A stretch of 64,000 bases of DNA, taken from positions 17,174,001 to 17,238,000 of the forward strand of contig CM059622.1 in the NCBI GenBank assembly GCA_030435675.1, written 5' to 3'. Position numbers and translations under genes: made by a program. Shown here piece after piece: positions 21,125-32,900 of this stretch. The notes beneath the pieces are model-generated. The model worked only from the letters and a program-made list of their open reading frames with translations. It was not told where the DNA came from and did no database searches. Position 1 is the stretch's first letter. Every line of letters begins with the position of its first letter. The stretch is from Steinernema hermaphroditum (taxonomy: Eukaryota; Nematoda; Chromadorea; Rhabditida; Steinernematidae).

Positions 21125-21912
21125 AAAATATCGTTTAAGAGCCTTTAAAAAGTACTGTTCAAGCTCCTTCAGTAGCTCTCAATGGAGGTGAAATGCTTTA
21201 AATTGGGCTTCACCACATGTGTTCGTCATTTAGCACCACGGTAAAGACCCAAAAAATCGACCAAGACTACAAGTTTGTCTATACCCTCATCGGCTCCTAT
21301 CGATTTTGTGCTCAAGTACTCCTCCGATCCTCTCCAAAAGCGCTCCTCCACCACTCCACGTGGCCGTGGGGCGGCGTCGCCGTCTTGGGCGCCGCGACGC
21401 GTCCGCCGCCGCGTCCTGCACGAAAGTTTGTTAGCCTGCACGGCCGCGCCGTCGTGCAGGCCTAACGTAGCCGAAGCCGCGACGGTCTCCGCCGACCGTC
21501 GACGCTTCATTCGAGCGATTCGACAGTTGAGCGGACGGTAGCCGCCCTTCTCCCCCCCCGCTGGCCTCCCCCCAACCCCCTCTTTGCTGTTCGACCTCTC
21601 CCGATAAGTGGCCCAAATTGCCAGGCCCTCAAAAACGGTCCCCTAGCTAGTCCACTCATCCCTAGAGATTCACAAATTGTTCTATATTTGTAAGATTTAA
21701 TTTTAGAGGATATTCTGAATTTTTTTGGTATGGCTCCCCTTGCAGGCTACGGTAGTTCTATTCAGCTCTCTTGCTTGAAGAAGCCCTACAGTCGTTTTTT
21801 TGTTTATAATTCGCTGGCCTAAAATTTTCCGACGCATCACTCCGTGCTTACAGCCCGAATTTTTTAAAACCTTTTCGTTTCTTCCAGGTATAACTAACTT
21901 CTTTCAATCGCC
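21125..21912. other. 5' flank of EF-1alpha copy 2
   Basis: A GC-rich block at about 21350-21620 is followed by an AT-rich stretch and a TTTCTTCCAG acceptor at about 21878-21887, some 25 bases before the ATG. It shares no obvious sequence with the flank of EF-1alpha copy 1, so the two genes have independent promoters. Confidence 0.45.
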
Positions 21913-23351
21913 ATGGGAAAGGAAAAGACTCATATCAACATCGTCGTCATCGGACACGTCGACTCCGGCAAGTCGACCACCACCGGTCACTTGATCTACA
22001 AGTGCGGAGGTATCGACAAGCGTACCATCGAGAAGTTCGAGAAGGAAGCCCAGGAGATGGGAAAGGGTTCCTTCAAGTACGCCTGGGTTCTCGACAAACT
22101 GAAGGCCGAGCGTGAACGTGGTATCACCATCGACATCGCCCTCTGGAAGTTCGAGACCTCCAAGTACTACGTCACCATCATCGACGCTCCCGGCCATCGT
22201 GATTTCATCAAGAACATGATCACCGGAACCTCCCAGGCCGATTGCGCCGTCCTAGTCGTCGCCTGCGGTACTGGTGAATTCGAAGCCGGTATCTCCAAGA
22301 ACGGACAGACCCGCGAGCACGCCCTCCTCGCCCAGACCCTCGGAGTCAAGCAGCTCATCGTTGCCTGCAACAAGATGGACACCACCGAGCCCGCCTTCAG
22401 CGAGGCCCGTTTCACCGAGGTCTCCAACGAAGTCTCCAACTTCATCAAGAAGATCGGATACAACCCGAAGGCCGTCGCTTTCGTCCCCATCTCCGGCTTC
22501 AACGGCGACAACATGCTTGAGGCCTCCACCAACATGCCCTGGTTCAAGGGATGGAACATCGAGCGCAAAGAAGGAAACGCCTCTGGCAAGACCCTCCTTG
22601 AGGCCCTCGACGCCATCATCCCCCCTCAGCGTCCCACCGACCGCCCGCTCCGTCTTCCTCTCCAGGATGTGTACAAGATCGGAGGTGAGTCCTGACCCGT
22701 CCGAGCCCTCTTAACGCGCCCCCTCCTTCAGGTATCGGAACTGTCCCCGTCGGACGTGTCGAGACTGGTGTCATCAAGCCCGGTATGGTCGTCACCTTCG
22801 CCCCCCAGGCTCTGACCACTGAAGTCAAGTCCGTCGAAATGCACCACGAATCCCTCCCCGAGGCCGTGCCCGGAGACAACGTCGGATTCAACGTCAAGAA
22901 CGTCTCCGTCAAGGACATCCGCCGTGGATCCGTCTGCTCTGACTCCAAGAACGACCCCGCCAAGGAGGCCAAGTCCTTCACCGCCCAGGTCATCATCATG
23001 AACCACCCTGGACAGATCGCCGCCGGATACACCCCCGTCCTCGATTGCCACACCTCCCACATCGCCTGCAAGTTCGCCGAACTCAAGGAGAAGGTCGACC
23101 GTCGTTCCGGAAAGAAGGTTGAAGACAACCCGAAGTTCCTCAAGTCCGGAGATGCCGGCATCGTCGAGCTCATCCCCTCCAAGCCCATGTGCGTTGAGGC
23201 CTTCACCGACTACGCTCCTCTTGGACGTTTCGCCGTCCGTGACATGCGTCAGACCGTCGCCGTCGGAGTCATCAAGGGCGTCGACAAGTCCGAGGGAGGT
23301 GGAAAGGTCACCAAGGCCGCCCAGAAGGCTACCGGTGGCAAGAAGAAGTAA
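21913..23351 (+). CDS. eef-1A: translation elongation factor 1-alpha, copy 2
   Basis: Exons 21913-22684 and 22732-23351 with a 47-base intron identical to that of copy 1. The protein is 463 residues and differs from copy 1 only near the C-terminus (QKATGGKKK instead of QKAAGGKKK). By eye I count five base differences from ATG to stop, intron included, and none in roughly the first 650 coding bases. Homology stops abruptly a few bases outside the ATG and at the stop codon. All GTPase motifs ([18 protein letters not shown]) are intact. A TTCTTCCAG acceptor lies about 25 bases upstream of the ATG, and AATAAA lies at about 23416. Confidence 0.98.
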
Positions 23352-23451
23352 ACTTTCCCATGTGCTGTTGTTAATCGTTACTGTGTATTTATTTTGATTG
23401 TTGTTGTCTTTGTCGAATAAAGTGACTTCGGTCACATCTTCGAACACATCC

Positions 23452-24330
23452 TCGGTTCATACTTCTTCCTTTCAACACACTGTAAATATATTAATCGCGG
23501 GTGCCAGATTCTTCTTTCAGTAGTCGTCATTCGAAGCCTTCGCCCACCTATAGAAACAGAAAAGCCTTTTTGTGGTCTACCACAACCAGCTCAAAACAAA
23601 CGTTTCTAATGCGTCTGGTTCGCCTTTGAACTCTCTGACTCGGCTTACAGTCTCTTCGACTGAAATCCATTGTTGATACCGGACAACAGAAACTCGTCGG
23701 GGTTCATTTTTTAGACCCTAACAAAAATTTTTGAAGGAGTTCATCAGGACATCGTCATAAACCTTCAATGCCTTATGTCACCGTTTTGTAAATTCCATAT
23801 TTTAAGCTTACTTGGAACTTTGATGCTGAGAAGGGGACTGACAAGGGAAGTGTCGCACATGACCCGATTTCGCTGAAATTTGGCGAACTTGGTTGAGAAG
23901 AGATCTCAAGGCACATCCGGTATCAACTCGCACCATGGACAACTCATACGCTTACTATGCCTAAGCTGAAGTGTGAGGGTATGCTAAGCGAAAAAGAGCG
24001 AAAAGAGGAATGTACAATGTGGAATGAGCTGTCATCAACCTCTGTGAAGATTTGGGAGAGTCTGCCTGAAAAGACGGTGCCAGAGTTTTGGGCCAACAAT
24101 TTAATTTCACGAATTTGCCCAACGTTATGTGGCCTCACAGCGATAACCCTGAAGTGACATGTCAGGTATCCGTTGTCTTTTCACAGATACTTCCCGCCGA
24201 CTGCAGATTCTTTTGAAGACTGTGCTTCGCCTCATGGGTCTGCAGACAGCGTCTACGAGACACGGGCAGCCTTTAAAAGGCCACTAGGCCGCATGAGGCG
24301 CCAGTGTTTGTCGTGGAGCGAGCGGTGAAC
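23452..24330. other. intergenic stretch, nothing recognised
   Basis: Begins after the EF-1alpha copy 2 poly(A) region. Short open frames on both strands at about 23945-24155 overlap each other and have no domain support. Confidence 0.4.
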
Positions 24331-25378
24331 ATGGTGAAGAGCAGGGCAGCGGAGCACGCGATCCACTACGACTGCAGCGAAGACGAGCGAATCGCCGGAG
24401 GAGCGTCGGCAGGAACATCGGGCATCGACGAAAACGAGCGCAAGACGCCGAAATCATCGCGCAAGGAGAAGAAAGCGAAGCGCAAGAGGAAGGGTTCTGT
24501 CGCGAACATCTCGAAAAAGCGCAGCAAGTCCAGCCACGTCACGAAGAAATCGAAAAAGTCGAAGAAGACCACAAAGAGCAAGAAGCGCCATGGCAGTCGG
24601 AAGAAATCGAAGTCGACAGTACGTTCATCGAATGGGAAGGTGAGCAACGAACCGAAGCCACTTTACAAGAGCTCGAAAGTCTCGCGAAATGGCAGTGTGC
24701 ACCGAAAGCTTCCCGTGAAGACCAAGGCTCGTTTGAAGGATAACGAGAAGTTCTCAATCAACGAACTTAATTGGAGCACTTTCGATGTGGTTGTTTCTCT
24801 TCAGGTAAGCAGTTTTACTCCTTGAACAGGTAAATATCGAGTTCCGAATAAGTATGTTATTGCAGTATTTAGTAATTACTTTATTGCAGATTGTCGGCGC
24901 CGGTATCTTCCTGCTACTGGCTTTCGTCGCCGGAATTATTGGAATCTCCGCGTTCTGGTCGCCAATGCTCATGTCTCTTCTCTTGTTTCTTTGTTCTGTT
25001 CCCGGATTTTGGTGCATCATCCACGACAAGATCCAAGGTAGAGCCTCTTTCGAGCTCTCGTTTTAATGTCGCCGCTTTGCAGATGGGATTCTCGCCTTTT
25101 CAATTGCTCAACTTGCAAGCGGTCTCTGTGGATTGTTCTGGGGAACCGTCACGCTGTTGGATTTTGAACACGGAGATAGACCGGAAGACTGGCGTTCAGT
25201 TGCCATAATGATTATCGCCCTGTGGCAATTCTTCACCGTTATTGTTGTTAACACCTTGCCCTATCGCAAAGTCTCGTTGGTCGACGTTACCGCTCGCTTG
25301 AAGAAGATGAAGAAGGAAACGAATCCATGCGTTGAATCTACGGTCGAAGAGAGACCTATTTGTATTAATGTAATGTGA
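24331..25378 (+). CDS. Lys-rich N-terminus plus multi-pass membrane domain, unknown
   Basis: Three exons, 24331-24804, 24890-25037 and 25083-25378, joined in phase across introns of 85 and 45 bases, give 305 residues. The ATG at 24331 is preferred to an in-frame GTG at 24304. Residues about 20-150 are extremely rich in Lys, Ser and Arg with KKSKKSKK-type runs, resembling a nuclear or nucleolar signal. The C-terminal half holds about four hydrophobic segments: VGAGIFLLLAFVAGIIGISA, a second containing LLLFLCSVPGFW, a third around LASGLCGLFWGTVTLL, and a fourth around IIALWQFFTVIVV. The first pair with the PGFW motif faintly recalls the two-helix TMEM134/TMEM230 family (LPGFYH), but this is only a resemblance. 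No family is assigned. Exon phases fit so well that one gene, not two, is likely. Confidence 0.72.
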
Positions 25379-25596
25379 TAATCCTTTGCTTACTGCGTGT
25401 TAAAACCTTCTCTTTGTTTTGGTTCACTTCCGTCCAGTTCGGTGTTTAGGCCTATCCGCGATGTTTTATATTTGTTCTCTGTTTAAGCCAGTCAAGTTCT
25501 ACAGCTTCTTCAATGGCGGAGGCAAGTGACGATTACCTTCCGCCAGTCTCATCTCCCTGACCGCCTCATGGGTTTTTCATTTCATTTGTTCACGAC

Positions 25597-25714
25597 CAGA
25601 GTTGTCCGGGTACCCGAACTTTCGGGTACCCGACCCGAAAACCCGAAACCGACACCCAAACCCGACCCGAAAACCCGAAAAACCCGACCCGAAAACCCGA
25701 ACCCGCCAACTCTG
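25597..25714. mobile_element. hAT-like MITE with perfect 8-bp target duplication
   Basis: A 118-base element begins CAGAGTTG and ends CAACTCTG, and is flanked on both sides by the identical 8-mer TTCACGAC (25589-25596 and 25715-25722). Eight-base duplications and CAG...CTG ends are the signature of hAT transposons. The interior is a run of ACCCGAAA-type words. There is no coding capacity, so this is a non-autonomous copy. The perfect duplication implies recent insertion. Confidence 0.93.
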
Positions 25715-25849
25715 TTCACGACTATTGGGATTCAGATCGGTTTCAAGAAGCATTGCTTAAGCATTAGCAGCATCGCTGTGATGCATTTCTTGGCCCATAT
25801 AAGGACGTTGTAGGTTCTGAGTTCCCACAGAACTCATCTGACAGCCAAC

Positions 25850-26077
25850 ATGCCCAAAGTCACTTTCACCGCCGCCAGTGGAGTCGCCGTTGATATCGAA
25901 AAGGGTGACTTCAAGGAGATACTGCCCCGCATTCATAAACTGTGCACCAACCCAATCAGAAGGACCCGATTTGATTATAATCTCGGATATTTCCTCTTAG
26001 GATTCATGATTACTCTTCTGGTCGTCGCCTTCCTGCTCAACTTCTGCAGTTTACTTGTCCTCACCGAATCTCATTGA
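25850..26077 (+). CDS. 75-residue single-pass membrane protein, unknown
   Basis: An intronless frame with ATG at 25850 in good context. It has a short polar N-terminal half (MPKVTFTAASGVAVDIEKGD) and a C-terminal helix of about 23 hydrophobic residues (GYFLLGFMITLLVVAFLLNF), so a tail-anchored-like small membrane protein is likely. A TATA-like CATATAAGG stands about 50 bases upstream. The stop TGA overlaps an AATAAA, leaving almost no 3' UTR. No homologue was recognised. The upstream and downstream signals make a real gene more likely than chance. Confidence 0.62.
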   Translation: MPKVTFTAASGVAVDIEKGDFKEILPRIHKLCTNPIRRTRFDYNLGYFLLGFMITLLVVAFLLNFCSLLVLTESH

Positions 26078-26089
26078 ATAAATCTAACA

Positions 26090-26919
26090 TCTCTGGTTCT
26101 TTTGGCAATATCCAGGGGATATAGATTAGGAGTTAAAGACAGTACTGGTTGCTCCTCGGGCGAGTGTACCGTACTGTAGCACAACCTTTTTCGCTTCGCC
26201 ACTGACGGAAAATTGGAACTAGTACTTTTACGGTGAACTATGAAAATGATTAATGCGAATCAAAGAGCGATCAGAATTGCTGTTGCAGCGTTCCACTCGC
26301 TAAACACATTTTTCCTTAAAAAGTCAGCGATATGATCAACAAGCTATGAGGAAAACGATGCAATTTGGTTCCTTGTGATTCCGTTTCTACAGACTCATGT
26401 GATTTGAGGCAGTCGTATATGCGTTGGATAAGGTAGGTACATCGGTGCAGTCAGTACTACGGCTCGGGCTGCTAGTGGTGAGTTCGGCAAAAGCGCAAAA
26501 AATGTCCCTCTTGCACTAACCTAACTAACCGACTAGCATTCATCTTCTAGCTGATCACACGATTAAGATACGAGAGAACCCTTTTTCGCATCAGGTAGTC
26601 AATATGCTCTAGATAAGTAAAATGAGGAAAACGATACACGTCGGTCGCATTCCTTTTGAATAGGTCGATGAAATCCACAACTGATCTTCTGTGGCGGGTA
26701 GATACTTCCTTGTGATTTTCTTTGCCAAATCCGATCCATTTTCAAAACACCAGGCGTTCCCGGTCGTAAGCCGGAACATTTCACCAAGAACGCTGTTTTT
26801 GTGCGAATTTATTTACAAATCATAACCATAGAACATGGACATAGTGAAAGAGGTTGGAAGAGTGCCAGCACTTACGAAAGACGCCGTTATTTACAGAATT
26901 TACACAAGGAACACTGCAA
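26090..26919. other. intergenic stretch, nothing recognised
   Basis: Lies between the small membrane-protein gene and the last exon of the minus-strand PHAF1 homologue. No coding or RNA feature is seen. Confidence 0.4.
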
Positions 26920-29900
26920 TTACGAGGTTTCGTAAATGATCACGGAGGCGATATGTTGGGGGTTCTCCATAACCTAGAGTTGTCATATAAGTTTGATGTA
27001 CTTTTTTGAGCTTTAGTCCTACCTCAACGATGACCTGATCGGTTCCATAGCACAGGGTCGATCCGAAGGGATTCTCCGTTCCGGAATAGTTTCTATTCAG
27101 TACAACCGGTTTCGACACTTCATCGGCGTTCCCGTGGAATATCTGACTGAACTCCTCGAACTGAAACCGATAGGATTGGGGTGGTTAAGGGGATATGCTA
27201 CCCAGAGAGGCTCTTCGAGTCTTGAGAGCATCGATCTTCCGATTTCGACCTCAATCTTGATTCCAACACTCGATGAAATTTCCTGAGATCTCAGACACTA
27301 TTTCAATCTCTAGCATCTCTAATATTATCCCTACTCCTAACAGCTTATTGTAATACGGGGCCGATTGGCGAGGATCAATCGAAAGTGACCCTCTTGACGT
27401 CGATTTGCATATAGCACATGCATATGTCACGGCAATAAAGGAGCGCGCGCAGCTAATCCCATTTGTTGTGAAGATGTATCAATCGACGGACGACAAGAAA
27501 CAGGATCAGTGGGTGGTCAAGGCCGGAATCTGTGCGCCTTTTTTGAGCCAATTAACGGATTCTGCGATTAGAGCTAGAAGTGTGGAATGAATATGTGATA
27601 GTTGGATTCGCCGCAGTTTTTGTCTGATCTGATAGAATCGGTGTTGAAACCTGTTTGATGTAATTGGACAAGTAGTATATGGCTTTCTATAAATAGCGGA
27701 ACATACCCTAAAGGTCTCTTTAATCGAAATTGTGGATTTCTTATTTGAGTGCCCAATGGATTTCCTATTATCCCCATCCAGTTGGGTATAAAATCAAATT
27801 AGCCGTAATAAAGAAATGACATGCTGTTTTCAGTCTAAAGCTAATCTGCGCACAAAGAAGCCATTGTCATAGGATTTTAGGGATGTCTGATTAGGATTAG
27901 GAGGCCGAAAAGAGATCGAAAACGGCGGCAACGTATAGAGGCTCGAGGCTCTTAGAAGGGAGAGCCCTCCATTTGTTCATTTGTATCATTGGGCATCTTT
28001 TTGCCATTATATATAAACGGGGAACCAACAGGCCCGTCAGGCACCCGCTTTCAGATGTACGGTACAGGGAATTCACCTTTCGTTCAAGCTGTTGTGGAAC
28101 TGAAATCTGTGATCTTTCTACGCCCGTTCAATGCCTTTATGAGGACAGCTTCGTACTCGTAGGACAAAGTTAAACTTTGGAATAAGGAACGGGAGGGGAG
28201 CCGAACCCGACACCTACCGATTACAAACAAAGCACGATCGCAATGAGCCAAACGGACATCTGAGATCTTACCGCTCTACCACTACCACTATGTCTCTAGG
28301 CCTTGCGTTTCTTGTCCATTTTTCAGTCATTTTTAGTCTCATTTTTGGACTTGATTTGTGTTCGATAACCTTGGCTTTTAGTAGCTAGAGGGTGTGAATT
28401 TGCGCGCAGTCGCATTTATGGAGCCATTGTTAACTTTCCCACCATTTTCTGGATAACTCTTTAGGAAATATCGACCGAGATGTTTGCTTTCTTTCAGCCA
28501 TTTTTCACCATCACTCACAGCCGCCTTTCCCTCTCCCTTGACGTTTCCCTCCGGCAGAACCTCCAGATTTATGCCTATCCGTTCCTTCCTCTTACGCAAC
28601 TTCCTCCAAATTACACCCCCTCATGTTTATGATCTCTTATCGCCGTCACTATCTTGCAATCGTCGCAAGACAACCCAAATCTGGACTCCCCAGTCGGTCG
28701 TAAGTTCAAATCCATCATATTCATCGGCACCGACCATCGCGCTAATCACATGTTGCGGTCACTCCCTCGACGGTCATTATCTGACAAGCGGCGCTCCCCG
28801 GCTTGCACGCCCCAGAAGGATTAGAGCGCTTTGTAATACGATCGCACTTCGGCGCCCCCCGGTGGCCCCAATTAATCCCATCAGACGCGTGTCCGGCGCA
28901 CCTGTCCGTCGAGTCAAAGAGGCCGATGTTTGTCGCCCACTTGAGGACCTACCTTCGAAAAGGTGGAGAAGGTGACCGGATCGCATGCACCCGCCGTTAT
29001 CTTGAAGTTGCAGCGGTTGTATCTGAAAGTGGAACATATGTACATGGAAGAAAAAGTGAAAGGGGGTCAAACAAACAAATGTCATGTAAGGAACAAAACG
29101 CATATTTGACCACGATCCGTAGATGTAGGTTTGCAATTAGATTTGTCCTAGTGAGCTAAGATCACGGGTAAACACGAGCCGTGGAAGATGTGGATAGTTT
29201 TTTTTCTGTATCGTTTACATCAGTCACTTCACATCAGTTTACCATTATCTAGACAGGTGAGACATATCTTTTTTGTAGGGCTGGTGTGTCTCTGGTGTGT
29301 CACAACAGGTGTATCACTTCGGCTTTGCTTATAGCCAAGGACCTGGATAAATATGTTCTGTTTCTGGACACTTGCCCAAGTCACTAATACAAAGACAAAT
29401 AAAGTGAAAAGGTGCCTGAGGAACAAAACAAATTTACACTTTTCTTTCCGTTGAATATGATTATGAACAAACACAAGCTATCCAGAGCTGTCAATTTCGA
29501 ATTTTTAAGCGATTGGCTATTTTATTGCAGCCTTATGAAGTCACTTTTTGGAAGGATGAAAAAAACTAATACTCCAGACAGCCCTAGGTCATGTGAACCG
29601 CTTTTATTTGTTTGAAAAACATTTAATTAACGGCTTCTCCTTTCCATAAGAGGAGGACACTGCTCAAGTAGAATCTCTGCAAAAGGTTTTGCTAAAGATT
29701 TGGGTTGGTAAACAACGATTATTTTAGGCGGTAAACAATTAGTGATTGCCATAGGCACTTTTTCGGATAAACAACTCGTTTTCTTAGAGAAGTCACGAAT
29801 TTCGGATTGCGGTTCGTTAATATCCTATCCTTGGAGTGAAGAAATGGATAAAGACCAGTGTAGTAAAATGCTATGAAATATCATACGCCAGCCACAATTC

Positions 29901-32900
29901 GAAATAATGAGCGTTCAAATTTCCACCGGAACATGCCAAAGAGAAGTTGAGGACCTTCTTGCAAAAGACGAAATTTCTATCTGATATACAGTGGCGTCCA
30001 CAGAAATAGACGTACCCCTTAGGTACAGTGTCGACTGCCAATTTACCGTGTACTGTATAACCCCATTGATAATCTGATGTAATCTGTTTTTTTTGCACCC
30101 AGAAGGATCAACTTACATTCCAAAATCGAAGTGTCCCGGGAAATTGGTGTGCAGCACGAACTTGATTACCCTCCTCGTCTCACAGTCGAAGAGGATATCC
30201 TAAAACAAGTGCTCATTAGCCGCCGAATGGTGTTGATTGCGTTGATTAATTGCGTTAAGCAGCCCGAGCCCCTCTTGGCCTCCGGCTCGAAGCCAACTTG
30301 AGAGGCGCCAACAAAACAATCAGCGCGCCAATTATGCGCATGTTCTAGGGCGATTTCCGATGCGCTTTAATCAGATAACCGAAGCCGTCGCGGCGTCTCA
30401 CAGCCGGCGCTTTGTCTTCGCGCTTGGCAAGGACTCTAATTAGCCACGAGAACAAGCCGGCCGCTTGACGACTCTTTTGGGTTTAAGAGGTGAAATTGGG
30501 CTGTAAATGAGAGGAGACTTTACAGCCACAGCATATGTTCGTACAAAGGAAACTGCTAGGAAGGAACTGATCTGTATGAATAAGAAAACAGATCAGAAAA
30601 CGAGAAGTTCTAGTTCTTCTTAAGATCTCTTGACGCTCAATGACTAAGGAGGAAGTTGAACCATTTCAATATTTTGACAGCGGATCTGGCTCATATCACA
30701 CCAGTCTGCAAAGAACAGACTTGAATTGTAATTTCTGTCAGCCTTACATACTGCTTGAACGAACGCTTTAAGCTCAACAGAGAAGAGGTCAATACGTACT
30801 GTAGGCCAGTCACGCTCAGTTTTCAGTATTTCGACCTACAATAGGAAAATACATATTTGGAAGTTAGTGCTCAATGTGAGGTTTGAAAACTGCGATTGAA
30901 AACTCGATTTTATATTTCCGATTCGATTTCCTTGAATTTTAAGAAATACAACATTAGGCCATTGGGTGGTGGTTATGCTCGTAAAACTTAATGTCATGTT
31001 TACAATCAGTCTTAGCATTTTGAGACATTAAAAGGGCTTTTATGACCTAGTTTAGTGGACACTTGAATGTTTCATTGTCTGTCACTTGAACAAAGCAAAG
31101 CAACATCAAAATCATCAACATTTATGTAATGTATCTGTGTGTTCCTAACAGTAGGAAGAAGAAGAAATCGCTGCTGAACATACTTCGATTTGTCTGAGAA
31201 AAGGATAAGTGATTCTTTAAGAGAAAATTCGGGTATTCAGTGCATCTTTGCCCCTTTATGTTCGGAACATGCACTTCAATGCATGGTCACTTTATAAATA
31301 GAAGTTTCTTTACACTTGGTTTAGCCGAATGTTTGAACTTTCCCATTTTCCATTTGATTGATAATTGCATGATTTTGGGATATAATGGAAAGAACATTTG
31401 TGAAGCTAAAATAGACACTTATGCCCTTAAGATATGTATGTTCATGCTTCGATTTAAGTTACGATTGCATATGTGCTTTGTGAAGTTCATCCAGCCTCAT
31501 ATTTGCTAGTATTTCAAGGTAGACGATTAGGCACAGGCTAATTGTAAACTAAACTTTCAGGTTGTTTAGCTTCATGCCTATTATACGATAATGTCGACGA
31601 TTCCCCAGTGACCAAACAAGCGCCGACAGCACCTCCACAGCTTCCGATCACAGTGCTATTCATTCTATTGTCCCACACCTTCGCTTCGCCCATTATTTCG
31701 TCGCCCACCCGCATCGAACTGCTCAAATATGATCAAATGTAATTCATCATCGAACATCGAAACGCTATGTACACATCGGCAACAGCAAAAAGCATCAAAG
31801 GGGCCGCTGGACAGATGGGAGCCGAATGAAGATAAATAGAGATTTCACCGTAGATCAGAGAGAGATGAGAGGGGGAGGGGAAGTGATGGAGACCCGTATG
31901 GACAAGAATAGAGCGATCTGTGATAGTGTCAATCGTACGAGGAGTACATGGAGACGGCGCCGTTGGGTGGCGGCGGCGGGGGTGGAATCGGGGAGGGCGT
32001 CAGGGGCTCGATGACCGAAGACGGCGACGGCGAATAGCCGTAGGTACTGGTGGGCGAGAGCTTCGTGCGCGAGAGCTCCCTGGTCACGTAGCTGCCCTTG
32101 TAGCGATTCGTCCTACCGTAGTACAGAGTGATGGTGACGAGGGAGACAAACAGAAAGACGGCCAGGAGGAGAAGGAGCAGAATGGCGACTTCGCTGCTCT
32201 GCGTGATACCGTATCTGGCGCCAAACAGGACGGCGCAGTCGTTGATGTTCTCGACGCGACGCACCGGCTGGCCCTTGAGCAGTTCAGGCTCGGCGCAAAG
32301 GGTTCGATCGTAGGCGAGCTCGATACGGTAGCGGTAGCGTTGGCGCATCTGGTGCTGGAGGTGCTGGATAGCGCAGCGGCAGTCCCACGGGTTTTCGTGC
32401 AGGTAGACGAGCTCCATCTGAGAGAGCCACGAGTTGACCAAGGAGATCGGCAGCGCGGAGAGATGATTATGGGAGAGGTCAAAGTTCTCCAGAAGGGGAA
32501 GTAGGGTGGGCAGATTGTCGGGCAGACTGTCCAGAAGGTTTCCGGAGAGATTCAGGAACTTTAGCTGCGAATAACGGGTCGGGAGGGCGGCGGGAATATA
32601 GTCGATCTCGTTGGCGGCGAAATGGAGACTTTCGATGCTCTCCAGGGTGTGAATATGGGACTCGTCGAACTTAAGAAGTCCGTTACCGGATAGGTGGAGG
32701 GTCTGTAGGGTGGGCTGGGCATGGCCCAGCTGGATGGAATCGAAAGAGAGGCCGAATAGGTTGAAGGAGAGGTCCAGGGAGGTGAGACGAGTTTGGGCGA
32801 AGGACTCCGGGCCCAGAGAGTCCTTCTCGAGGCGATTGTGAGCGAGCGAGAGGCGCGTCAAGCTAGTGCCGCAGAAGGCGCACGGGGGTACGGTAGCGAT

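Noticed and set aside
25597..25714. ACCCGAAA-rich run considered as an interstitial telomere-like repeat
   Set aside because: The exact 8-bp flanks and inverted ends identify it as a transposable element body.
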